Translations under genes and position numbers: made by a program | The notes under the pieces: model-generated | Seen by the model: the letters and a program-made list of their open reading frames with translations, nothing else | The model's database searches: none | Told to the model about the DNA's origin: nothing | Shown: piece by piece, positions 1 to 6,247 of the stretch | Layout: each line of letters starts with the position of its first letter | How positions within the stretch are numbered: the stretch's first letter is position 1 | Source: Methanomicrobiales archaeon | Lineage (GTDB): Archaea > Halobacteriota > Methanomicrobia > Methanomicrobiales > JACTUA01 | Length of the DNA stretch: 10,565 nucleotides | Assembly: GCA_028678555.1 (NCBI GenBank) | Contig: JAJRDF010000034.1 | Span: 1-10,565, forward strand | Reading direction: 5' to 3'

Positions 1-104
1 CCCCCGCATGAGGATAGTCTGAGCCGGGGTGTTCACCAATCCAGGAAACCTAAGGGGGGGACGCCCACGCGGCGGGGGGACCGTCAGGTCCCCCCAGGAG
101 CGTC
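1..104 (+). repeat. Dispersed structured GC-rich repeat, copy 1
   Basis: The first 79 bases are identical to 626-704, and the similarity continues to 104 apart from the length of one G-run and a small loop. The 3' half folds as an imperfect hairpin. An outer GACGC/GCGTC pair (60-64 with 100-104) encloses a 9-bp stem, GGGGGGACC with GGTCCCCCC (74-82 with 87-95), closed by a GTCA loop. The 5' half carries the conserved box GAGGATAGTCTGAGCC. The left end lies at or beyond the window edge, so the true start is unknown. It could be a MITE-like element, a structured RNA or a REP-like palindrome; the sequence does not decide between these. Confidence 0.85.
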
Positions 105-255
105 TCAGCACCATCACTCTGCCCACGAAGGATTGCCCTTCCATCTTCCAGGCCATGGGATTTCATCGATCATCCACTGGGGGCACTTCCACCCTCCGCC
201 TGCCCGGAAACCTATTCAAACCGCCTGCCTCACCCGGTAGGGAGGCGCACAGGCT
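105..255. other. Intergenic leader of the small membrane protein gene
   Basis: No gene is visible here. A ribosome-binding site AGGGAGG (239-245) lies about 10 nt before the ATG at 256. No convincing TATA box was seen; the AT-richest stretch is around 211-221 and does not match the archaeal consensus well. The open frame that runs from the repeat through this stretch uses repeat sequence as codons and is not credible as a gene. Confidence 0.4.
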
Positions 256-525
256 ATGGAACTCTACTCATGCCTCGGGTCCCTGGTGACAGGAGTACTC
301 GTGATGTGGATCGTGCTTATCTTCATGCGCCGGTTCAAAACATACGACGCAAAGGGGCTTGCCACCGTGATTGGCGCTATTTTCGGGGGCGCCGTCTTCA
401 CCTATCTCGTGGCCAACGACCGGACCGCCCTCTGGATCTACCCGGTGGGGCTCTTTGTCGGTTTCGTGGCATTCCAGGCGCTCCTGGTCCTGCGGGGCGA
501 GACGCCGATCCTCATCAAACGGTAA
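256..525 (+). CDS. Small three-helix membrane protein of unknown function
   Basis: This 89-aa protein is not recognised. It shows three hydrophobic segments: roughly residues 5-24, 34-53 and 58-79. A basic loop (RRFKTYDAK) follows the first segment and the C-terminus is basic, so an integral membrane protein of the cytoplasmic membrane is likely. The ATG at 256 is chosen because AGGGAGG sits about 10 nt upstream and the first helix begins directly after it. The gene stands alone, more than 300 bp from the next gene on the same strand, and is bracketed by two copies of the structured repeat in the same orientation. No catalytic or binding motif is visible. The overlapping frames on both strands have no such hydrophobic pattern. 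Confidence 0.7.
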   Translation: MELYSCLGSLVTGVLVMWIVLIFMRRFKTYDAKGLATVIGAIFGGAVFTYLVANDRTALWIYPVGLFVGFVAFQALLVLRGETPILIKR

Positions 526-835
526 AATCTTCTTAATGGCATAATCCTCCCCCATATTTCTCATCTCGTACTGTCTCCGGAACGGTGGACGCTCTCGGGG
601 GCTGGCGCCCCCTGCCGCTGCGGCACCCCCGCATGAGGATAGTCTGAGCCGGGGTGTTCACCAATCCAGGAAACCTAAGGGGGGGACGCCCACGCGGCGG
701 GGGGGGGACCCGCAGGTCCCCCCCAGGAGCGTCCCCCCAGTGTCATGATGCCCGTCGAGGCAGGATCATACAGATACCATCACCCTCAGAGGGGGATCCC
801 AATCCCATAAGAATGAAAACAGCATACGGTTGGGC
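526..835. other. Intergenic region containing repeat copy 2
   Basis: This 310-bp stretch separates the small membrane protein gene from mptD. Its first part (526-570) is AT-richer than its surroundings, with short T-rich tracts such as ATATTTCTC; this could be an archaeal-type terminator or a promoter, but I cannot assign it. A GC hairpin at 597-612 (GGGGGC, loop TGGC, GCCCCC) precedes repeat copy 2 (626-733). From 734 to 835 I see only a GGGGGA run at 791-796 and no clear TATA box. Confidence 0.5.
626..733 (+). repeat. Dispersed structured GC-rich repeat, copy 2
   Basis: This copy lies 625 bp after copy 1, in the same orientation. Positions 626-704 match 1-79 without a difference. The 3' hairpin is preserved: GACGC/GCGTC (685-689 with 729-733) encloses GGGGGGGACC with GGTCCCCCCC (701-710 with 715-724) and a CGCA loop. 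The G-run and the C-run are each longer than in copy 1, so the arms lengthened together, and the loop changed from GTCA to CGCA without loss of pairing. A separate hairpin (597-612) lies just upstream, as one also does before copy 3. Confidence 0.88.
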
Positions 836-1170
836 ATGGTCAGCGACCGTGAACGGGCAGCCTTCGAGGCCGGTATCAAGCTGGGGGCCCTGTACCACCA
901 GTTCGTGGGCACCCCTGTTTCTCCCGTCCCGCCACTGCCGAAACCCTGGAACGTGCCATCGGGGCCGCGGTCTCGCTGCAGCCCTGCGTGGAGGACGTGC
1001 GGGTGGAACTGGACCGGAGCCAGATGACCCCCAACGCCTTCGGGTACAGCGAGGTCCGGGGAACCATGTTCCATGTGGAGATCACCACCCGGGCCGGGAA
1101 GGCACGGTGCACCGCCCGGCTCGCCTGCGAGAAGGATTATCCGATGATGTCCCTGGTGCGGTGTGAATAG
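836..1170 (+). pseudogene. mptD: Frameshifted 7,8-dihydroneopterin aldolase (MptD family)
   Basis: MptD cleaves 7,8-dihydroneopterin to 6-hydroxymethyl-dihydropterin and glycolaldehyde in tetrahydromethanopterin synthesis. The N-terminal part reads from ATG 836 in one frame, ending in LYHQFVGTPVSP. The rest reads in another frame, starting ATAETLERAI (from 931) and running through LQPCVEDVRVELD, NAFGYSEV and EKDYPMMSLV to the stop at 1168-1170. Without a shift the first frame stops at 1027 after 63 residues. The break coincides with a tandem duplication of TCCCG (922-926 and 927-931). Removing one copy restores VSPATAETLERAI and a 109-aa protein, close to the usual MptD size. His21, Gln22, Gln47 and Tyr100 of the restored protein fit the family's active-site residues as I recall them. 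The gene overlaps the downstream hydrolase by 8 bp. It may be a true pseudogene, an unusual decoding event or an assembly error. Confidence 0.82.
922..931 (+). repeat. 5-bp tandem duplication (TCCCG x2) causing the mptD frameshift
   Basis: The sequence reads TCCCGTCCCG. One unit removed gives the codons GTT TCT CCC GCC ACT GCC GAA, which join the two halves of MptD in one frame with no residue lost or gained at a conserved position. No poly-purine slippery heptamer is present at the junction, so an insertion explains the shift better than programmed frameshifting. Confidence 0.8.
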
Positions 1171-1996
1171 GGTTCCCCGGTACCCCATCACCGATGACCA
1201 TATCCACCTGGACCCGGTGAACGGCATCGGTATTGCGGCGGCTAAGGAGTTCCAGAGGGCGGGGGGAACCCACCTCTTCGTGGTGTCGAAGCCTTCCTGG
1301 TCCCACGGGGTCGAACCGTCCCGCGGGGAGGACTACCGGCCGGTCTTCGAGGCCACCCTCACCATGGTGAGGGCGGTACGGGAGATCGGCCTGGGGGCAT
1401 TCGCCATCCTGGGCGTGCACCCGGCCGAGATCAGCCGGCTCTCGGAGCGGATGCCCCTCCCCCGTGCCACTGAAGTGATGCAGGAGGGCCTCTCCCTGGC
1501 CGCCTCATACGTGAAACGGGGGGAGGCGGTGGCCCTGAAGAGCGGGCGGCCCCACTACCCCGTGGAGGACCCGGTCTGGGAGGCCTCCCAGGCGGTGCTC
1601 CGGAATGCCCTCTCGCTGGCGGCGGACTGTTCCTGCGCGGTCCAGATCCATGGCGAGAGCGGGCCCTGCACCGACGTGGTGGAGATGGCGCAGGAGGCGG
1701 GCATGGACCCGGCCCGGGTGGTGAAGCACTTTGCGACGCCGGATACCCCGCTCATTCCCTCGCTGATCGCCCGGCACGAGATGATCCCGGAACTCTCCCG
1801 CGGGGGAAGGGTATTCACCATGGAGTCGGACTACATGGATGAGAAGAGCCGGCCCGGGGCGGTGATCGGCCCGAAGTCCGTTCCCCGGTTCACGCTCCGG
1901 CACCTGGGGAGCGGGGCCATCACCGAAGAGGACCTCTGGCGGATCCATGCCGAGACCCCCTCCCGCGTCTATGGCGTGGAGATCCGCCTCCCCTGA
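1163..1996 (+). CDS. TIM-barrel metal-dependent hydrolase (COG1099, TatD-related)
   Basis: This 277-aa protein resembles the archaeal COG1099 group of the TatD/amidohydrolase superfamily, which are predicted TIM-barrel metal hydrolases with no proven substrate. The visible metal-site pattern in order is DDHIHLD with His13 and His15, VALKSGRPHY with Lys126, QIHGES with His163, KHF with His189, and ESDYMDE with Asp223. A C-terminal THAETPxR-like helix (WRIHAETPSRVYG) is typical of TatD relatives. Lys126 falls where TatD proteins usually have a metal-bridging Glu. The GTG start at 1163 overlaps the end of mptD by 8 bp, with GGTG at 1155-1158 as ribosome-binding site. The overlap implies co-expression with mptD, but no pterin role can be read from the sequence. 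Confidence 0.85.
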   Translation: MNRVPRYPITDDHIHLDPVNGIGIAAAKEFQRAGGTHLFVVSKPSWSHGVEPSRGEDYRPVFEATLTMVRAVREIGLGAFAILGVHPAEISRLSERMPLPRATEVMQEGLSLAASYVKRGEAVALKSGRPHYPVEDPVWEASQAVLRNALSLAADCSCAVQIHGESGPCTDVVEMAQEAGMDPARVVKHFATPDTPLIPSLIARHEMIPELSRGGRVFTMESDYMDEKSRPGAVIGPKSVPRFTLRHLGSGAITEEDLWRIHAETPSRVYGVEIRLP

Positions 1997-2044
1997 CCTC
2001 CCCGGCACACCTTTTTCTCGCATCCCGGTCCATTGAATACTGGT
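1997..2044 (+). promoter_or_regulatory. Short gap with T-run, possible terminator or promoter before DUF424
   Basis: This is the only gap of more than 3 nt between plus-strand genes from 836 to 8691. It contains a CTTTTT run (2011-2016), which may end the mptD/hydrolase transcript in the archaeal T-rich manner. No clear TATA box is seen, so whether the DUF424-to-methyltransferase genes have a promoter here is an inference from spacing alone. Confidence 0.3.
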
Positions 2045-2338
2045 ATGTTCCTGAAAGTGCACCGGGCTCCGGACGGGGCAGAGGTGGTGGCGATCTGCGA
2101 CCGGGAACTCCTGAACACCACCATCACCCACGGGGATATCACCCTCAGGATCTCAGAGAGCTTCTATGGGAACCGGCCGGCCAGCGAAGAGGAGGTCAGG
2201 AAGAACCTGCAGATTGCCTCCAACGCCAACCTGATCGGCGAGCGGTGCGTGGCGCTGGCCGTGGAGATGGGCTTCGTGGAGCGGTCAGGATGCATCATGC
2301 TGGGGAAGGTTCCCCATGCCCAGGTCTTCCGGATCTAG
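2045..2338 (+). CDS. DUF424 family protein
   Basis: A 97-aa protein matching the archaea-only DUF424 family (COG2412), whose biochemical role is not established. The family-like opening is MFLKVHR, followed by EVVAICDRELLNTTI, the central ISESFYGNRPASEEEV and the segment NANLIGERCVALAVEMGFV. The ATG at 2045 is preferred over an in-frame TTG at 2033 because family members begin with M-x-LKVHR-like sequence. No strong ribosome-binding site precedes it, so a leaderless or short-leader transcript is possible. It ends 2 nt before nmd3, which hints at a role linked to translation or ribosomes, but this rests on context alone. It is soluble, with no signal peptide or membrane segment. Confidence 0.85.
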   Translation: MFLKVHRAPDGAEVVAICDRELLNTTITHGDITLRISESFYGNRPASEEEVRKNLQIASNANLIGERCVALAVEMGFVERSGCIMLGKVPHAQVFRI

Positions 2339-2340
2339 CG

Positions 2341-3381
2341 ATGGCCATCCAGGAATCCTTCTGCCCGCGCTGCGGGGCCCCTGCCACGGACGGCATCTGT
2401 GGCCGTTGCAGGGCCGCAGGGACCAGATGGCTCTCCGCTGACCCGCGGGTCACGTGCATCCACTGCCCCACCTGCGGGTCCCTGCGGCACGGGGCCGCCT
2501 GGACCGATATGGCCTGCAGCCGGGAGGACCTGGCAGACCAGCTGGTGAGGAGTGCCCTTCACTTCCATCCCGATCTTACGGATCCCGGGGTCTCCCTCTC
2601 CATCCGGGATCTCACCCCCACCCGCAGCGTGGCGGAGGTCCGGATCACCGGGCGCCTGTACGGCCAGCCGGTGGAGGAGACTGCCCAGGTGGAGATCGCA
2701 TGGAAGGGCGAGCAGTGCGACCGGTGCAGCCGGATCTCCGGGGGATACTACGAGGGGGTCGTGCAGGTCAGGGCCGAAGGCCGGGAGACCTCGCCCTTCG
2801 AGCGGGAGGTGGCAGACCGGATCGCGGTCCAGCTGGAGGATACCCTCCAGGCGGCAGGGGAACGGCTGGCGTTCATCTCCGGGGTGGAAGAGAAGGAGGG
2901 CCTGGACATCATCGTGGGATCCCACCGGATGGGCCAGGAGATCGCCCGGCAGGTCACGGGGGCACTGGGGGGCCAGTGGACGGTCCACCCCAAGCTCGTG
3001 GGGGAACGTGACGGGCGGCCGGTGTACCGGATCACCTACTCCATCCGGCTGCCCCGCTGGAAGAAGGGGGACGTGGTCTGGACAGGGAAGGAGTACCTGG
3101 AGGTCCGGGAGAGCGGCGGCCGGGATGTGAAGGTCTTTGACCTGGCCGACGGGGGGACCCGGTCTGTCCCGCCGGCTTCCGACTGGCGCTTCATTGGCAA
3201 CGTACGGGACGCGATGGAGGCCGTGGTGGCCTACATCGACCGGGGGGTCATCGGTCTTCTGGACCCGGTCACCTGGGCATCGGTGGAGAACCGGGTGCTG
3301 CCCTGGATCGCCCCCCGGGAAGGGGCGATGCTCCGGGTCCTGCGGGACGCAGTCCGGGGAAACCTGGTCATCGTGGGGTGA
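2341..3381 (+). CDS. nmd3: NMD3-related ribosomal protein (60S export factor homologue)
   Basis: Archaeal NMD3 is the homologue of the eukaryotic 60S export adaptor. Archaea have no nucleus, so a role in large-subunit maturation or quality control is usually proposed. The 346-aa protein has the N-terminal zinc-binding region: CPRCG (Cys8, Cys11), CGRC (Cys20, Cys23), CIHCPTC (Cys39, Cys42, Cys45) and Cys59, with a further CDRC pair at 126-129 followed by SRISGGYYEGVVQVR, the signature of the family. The C-terminal half holds the beta-rich domains of archaeal NMD3, including YRITYSIRLPRWKKGD. The ATG at 2341 lies 2 nt after the DUF424 stop and just before the first zinc motif; upstream in-frame starts lie within DUF424 and add unrelated sequence. 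taw2 follows after 3 nt. Confidence 0.92.
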   Translation: MAIQESFCPRCGAPATDGICGRCRAAGTRWLSADPRVTCIHCPTCGSLRHGAAWTDMACSREDLADQLVRSALHFHPDLTDPGVSLSIRDLTPTRSVAEVRITGRLYGQPVEETAQVEIAWKGEQCDRCSRISGGYYEGVVQVRAEGRETSPFEREVADRIAVQLEDTLQAAGERLAFISGVEEKEGLDIIVGSHRMGQEIARQVTGALGGQWTVHPKLVGERDGRPVYRITYSIRLPRWKKGDVVWTGKEYLEVRESGGRDVKVFDLADGGTRSVPPASDWRFIGNVRDAMEAVVAYIDRGVIGLLDPVTWASVENRVLPWIAPREGAMLRVLRDAVRGNLVIVG

Positions 3382-3384
3382 GGG

Positions 3385-4263
3385 ATGCGGGCACGCAGAG
3401 TCCCCGCGGGCCGGCTTCCGGAACTGGACTCGTGGGACTGGGCGGACCGTTCCCGCCGCCCGTACGTGGAGGGGGGGACGGCCTGGGTTCCCGTAAAGAA
3501 GGGATATCCCTCCGATGCCACGCTTCCGGAACGGCAGCCCTACCGCGGACGGGGGTTCCAGCGGCTGGGGGATACCGTCCTCATCCACGGACCCCGGCCC
3601 TCCCCCGGTGAGCTGGACCGGATCCTGGCCTGGGCCCGCCCTAAGGCCGTGCTCTGGGTGAGAGGGACGGCCGGCCCCCGGCGGATCCCCGACACCGAGG
3701 TGCTGTACGGAACTGTCGGAGAGGTGGTGCACCGGGAACACGGCTGCGCGTTTGTCCTGGATCCGCGCTTCGTCATGTACGCCCAGGGCAACCTGCAGGA
3801 GCGGGCCCGGATTGCCGGTGCGGTGGCAGGCAGCGGGAGAGAGGAGCGGGTGGCCGACATGTTCGCGGGGATCGGTTACTTCACGGTTCCGATGGCCGTG
3901 CAGGGAGCCCGGGTCCATGCCATGGAGATCAACCCGGTGGCATTCGGGTTCCTGGCCCGGAACGTGGAGGGGAACCGGGTCGAAGACCGGGTGACCCTTG
4001 AGGAGGGGGACTGCCGCGATCTCCTTACGGGCTCCTACGACCGGCTGGTGATGGGCCATTTCGATGCCATCAGGTACCTGCCGGAGGCCCTGGCCCATGC
4101 GCGACACGGGTCCATCATCCACCTCCACAGCCTCGGCGCGATGACGGATCAGGTTACGGCTGCGGCGGGAGACGCAGGATTCCGGACCCGGGTCACCACG
4201 CGAAGGGTAAAGAAATATGCCCCGAATACATGGCATATAGTGCAGGACGTGGTGCTCTCGTGA
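3385..4263 (+). CDS. taw2: tRNA-Phe wyosine aminocarboxypropyltransferase Taw2 (Trm5/Tyw2 family)
   Basis: Taw2 moves the 3-amino-3-carboxypropyl group of S-adenosylmethionine onto 4-demethylwyosine at position 37 of tRNA-Phe, a step in wyosine-derivative synthesis. The 292-aa protein has a Trm5/Tyw2-like N-terminal region, then MYAQGNLQERAR (131-142), the SAM motif I DMFAGIGYFTVPMA (158-171), an acidic motif II AMEINP (179-184) and GDCRD (208-212). Taw2 rather than the methyltransferase Trm5 is suggested by GIGYFT instead of GVGPFS, by VMGHFD (222-227) in place of the NLP motif, and by IIHLHS (244-249). The ATG at 3385 has GGTGA 3 nt upstream, at the end of nmd3. The stop overlaps the GTG start of coaBC by 4 nt. 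Confusion with a Trm5 subtype remains possible. Confidence 0.82.
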   Translation: MRARRVPAGRLPELDSWDWADRSRRPYVEGGTAWVPVKKGYPSDATLPERQPYRGRGFQRLGDTVLIHGPRPSPGELDRILAWARPKAVLWVRGTAGPRRIPDTEVLYGTVGEVVHREHGCAFVLDPRFVMYAQGNLQERARIAGAVAGSGREERVADMFAGIGYFTVPMAVQGARVHAMEINPVAFGFLARNVEGNRVEDRVTLEEGDCRDLLTGSYDRLVMGHFDAIRYLPEALAHARHGSIIHLHSLGAMTDQVTAAAGDAGFRTRVTTRRVKKYAPNTWHIVQDVVLS

Positions 4264-5402
4264 CGGCTCGAAGGACGCTGGAGGGGAAGGTGGTGGCCAT
4301 GGGGATCACAGGATCCATCGCGGCCGTGGAGGTGGTCCGCCTGATCCATTCGCTCCGCAGGAAGGGGGCGGAGGTCCGGCCGGTGATGAGCCAGGCTGCC
4401 GCGGGGATCATCCACCCGGATGCCGTCACCTATGCCGCGGGCCACGCGGTTCTCACCCGGTGCACGGGCATGGTGGAGCACGTGGGCCTCTGCGGGGAGG
4501 GAGGGGAGGCAGACGTCCTCCTGATCGCACCCTGCACGGCCAACACCCTGGGGAAGATCGCCTGCGGGATCGATGATACCCCGGTCACTACCTTTGCCAC
4601 GACAGCCCTCGGAAGCGGTGTTCCGGTGGTCCTCGCCCCTGCCATGCACGGATCCATGTACCGGCACCCGGCCGTCCAGGAGAACCTCTCCCGTCTCGCC
4701 GGGTGGGGCGTGGATCTGATCGGGCCACGGATGGAGGAAGGAAAGGCCAAGATGTCGGATCCCGAGACCATCATCCTCCACGTGGAGCGGGCGGTATCGG
4801 GGAAGCCCCTCTCCGGTTCGCGCGTGCTGGTTACCGGGGGAGCGTGCGCGGAACCGGTGGACGATGTCCGGATCCTGACCACCCGTTCCAGCGGGAGGAT
4901 GGGCCGGGAGATCGCCCTGCAGGCCTACCGGCTCGGTGCCGGGGTGACCCTGGTCCATGGAGGGGAGGAGGTCCCCTGCGTCCGGAACATCCGGGTCTCC
5001 TCTGCCGGGGAGATGGCAGAGGCGGTGCTCGGGATCGCCAGCGACAAGGGGTTCGATATCTACGTGAGCGCCGCCGCCATCTCGGATTTCGCGCCGGAGC
5101 AGTATTCCGGAAAGATTCCCAGCGGGAAACCCGTGGACCTCCGCCTCGTTCCTCTCCCCAAGCTCCTGGACCGGGTCCGGGAAGCCTGCCATCCCCGGAT
5201 CATTGCCTTCAAGGTGGGGGGAACGGGGGTCCGGGCTGCCCGGCGATTGCTGGCCGAAGGGGCGGACCTGGTGGTGGTGAACCCCCCCGACGTGATGGGG
5301 GCAGAGGAGGGGGAGTTCACCATCCTGGGGAAGGATACCCGGATCCGGGTGCAGGGGACCAAGGAGGAGGCAGCCGCGATCCTATGGGACGCCGTGCGGT
5401 AG
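4260..5402 (+). CDS. coaBC: Bifunctional phosphopantothenate-cysteine ligase / phosphopantothenoylcysteine decarboxylase
   Basis: CoaBC couples 4'-phosphopantothenate with cysteine (CoaB, CTP-dependent) and decarboxylates the product with FMN (CoaC) to 4'-phosphopantetheine. Numbered from the GTG at 4260 (380 aa), the N-terminal flavoprotein domain shows VAMGITGSIAAVEVV (12-26), the active-site His74 in MVEH, PCTAN (91-95), PAMHGSMY (127-134) and GPRMEEGKAK (155-164). The CoaB domain starts near 187 with VLVTGGACAEPVDDVR (189-204), SSGRMG (210-215), the SAAAISDF segment (270-277) and IIAFKV. The bacterial substrate-recognition loop with its catalytic Cys is shortened to EEGKAK. GTG 4260 is chosen over ATG 4230 because GGTG lies 5 nt upstream and it gives a GTGA overlap with the taw2 stop. 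The two genes of the preceding pathway steps follow directly. Confidence 0.93.
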   Translation: MTARRTLEGKVVAMGITGSIAAVEVVRLIHSLRRKGAEVRPVMSQAAAGIIHPDAVTYAAGHAVLTRCTGMVEHVGLCGEGGEADVLLIAPCTANTLGKIACGIDDTPVTTFATTALGSGVPVVLAPAMHGSMYRHPAVQENLSRLAGWGVDLIGPRMEEGKAKMSDPETIILHVERAVSGKPLSGSRVLVTGGACAEPVDDVRILTTRSSGRMGREIALQAYRLGAGVTLVHGGEEVPCVRNIRVSSAGEMAEAVLGIASDKGFDIYVSAAAISDFAPEQYSGKIPSGKPVDLRLVPLPKLLDRVREACHPRIIAFKVGGTGVRAARRLLAEGADLVVVNPPDVMGAEEGEFTILGKDTRIRVQGTKEEAAAILWDAVR

Positions 5403-6247
5403 GGTGGTCACCAGGGCACCTCTCCGGCTACTTCCGGAGGATCGGCGGCGGTACGCCAGCCTCGACCGGCTCGACGGGGGCCGGTGTGGTGATCCGGCAG
5501 GGGGTCACGGCGGTGGCTGATCCTGCCCGTGCCCGGCAGGTGGTGGTCTCCCGGCGATCACCGGAGGGGAACCTCTCTGTGGTGGCCACCACCTCGCCGC
5601 CGGTAGAGTACGCCATGGAACGGCTGGGTGTCACCGCACGGGTTACCACCGAGACCGCCCTCCCCATCGGTGCCGGGTTCGGGCTCTCGGCCGCCGCCCT
5701 CCTCTCCACCCTCTCGGCCCTGGACCACCTCTTCTCCCTGGCTCTGGGGCCGCGGGGCGTGGCCGACCTCGCCCACGAGGCTGAGATCGTCCACCGGACC
5801 GGCCTCGGCGACGTGGCCGCCTGCCGGGAGGGCGGGTTTGACTGCAGGAAGGGTGCCGGCATCGAGGGGGAGATCCTCCGCATCCCGGCCGGGGGGGAGG
5901 AGATCACCGCGGTCACCTTCGGCCCGATCTCCACGCCACAGGTCCTCTCTTCGGCGAAGGCCCTCGCCCGCGTGGATCGGGCGTATCCCGGCCGCTGCCC
6001 CCGGGATATCGCCGACTTCTTCCGGCTCTCACGGGACTTTGCCGAGAAGAGCGGGTGCATCACCCCCCGGGTCCGGGAGGGCCTCGCCGCCTGTGACCGG
6101 GCCGGGATCCCTGCTTCCATGACGATGCTCGGCGAGGGGATCTTTGCATGGGGGCGCGGGGCCGGCGGGGTGCTGGCACCCTTCGGGGAGATTCTCTTCC
6201 TGGAGGTCTCGGACGCGGGATTTTCAGCCGGGGAGGATCTGCCGTGA
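5384..6247 (+). CDS. pok: Pantoate kinase (archaeal GHMP kinase, PoK)
   Basis: Archaeal pantoate kinase phosphorylates pantoate to 4-phosphopantoate, the first of two steps that replace bacterial PanC and CoaA. The 287-aa protein opens with WSPGHLSGYF (8-17) and has TGSTGAG (28-34). It carries the GHMP ATP-binding motif as PIGAGFGLSAAA (94-105), then HRTGLGDVAACREGG and a C-terminal GHMP-like segment MTMLGEGIFAWG. The ATG at 5384 lies 19 bp inside coaBC and is preceded by GGAGGAGG (5363-5370). No other in-frame start before the conserved WSPGH motif has a ribosome-binding site as good. The stop TGA overlaps the GTG of the next gene, which encodes the next enzyme of the pathway. Confidence 0.92.
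   Translation: MGRRAVGWSPGHLSGYFRRIGGGTPASTGSTGAGVVIRQGVTAVADPARARQVVVSRRSPEGNLSVVATTSPPVEYAMERLGVTARVTTETALPIGAGFGLSAAALLSTLSALDHLFSLALGPRGVADLAHEAEIVHRTGLGDVAACREGGFDCRKGAGIEGEILRIPAGGEEITAVTFGPISTPQVLSSAKALARVDRAYPGRCPRDIADFFRLSRDFAEKSGCITPRVREGLAACDRAGIPASMTMLGEGIFAWGRGAGGVLAPFGEILFLEVSDAGFSAGEDLP

Noticed and set aside
29..289. Open frame beginning MFTNPGNLRGGRPRGGG, repeated at 654
   Set aside because: The shared peptide is only the translated repeat, and the sequences after it are unrelated in the two copies. It reflects repeat DNA, not a protein family.
917..935. Programmed ribosomal frameshifting in mptD
   Set aside because: No slippery heptamer or stimulatory hairpin is evident at the junction, and the exact TCCCG duplication explains the shift more simply.
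2011..2016. T-run as a definite terminator
   Set aside because: A single run of five T is weak evidence in archaea; it is kept only as a low-confidence possibility.
2335..4236. A 633-residue open frame on the minus strand
   Set aside because: It is antisense to nmd3 and taw2, rich in Pro, Gly and His with no domain pattern. Such shadows are common in high-GC coding DNA.
4230..4260. ATG at 4230 as the coaBC start
   Set aside because: It has no ribosome-binding site and adds ten residues read from inside taw2. GTG 4260 has GGTG at good spacing and forms the GTGA overlap seen again at 6244.
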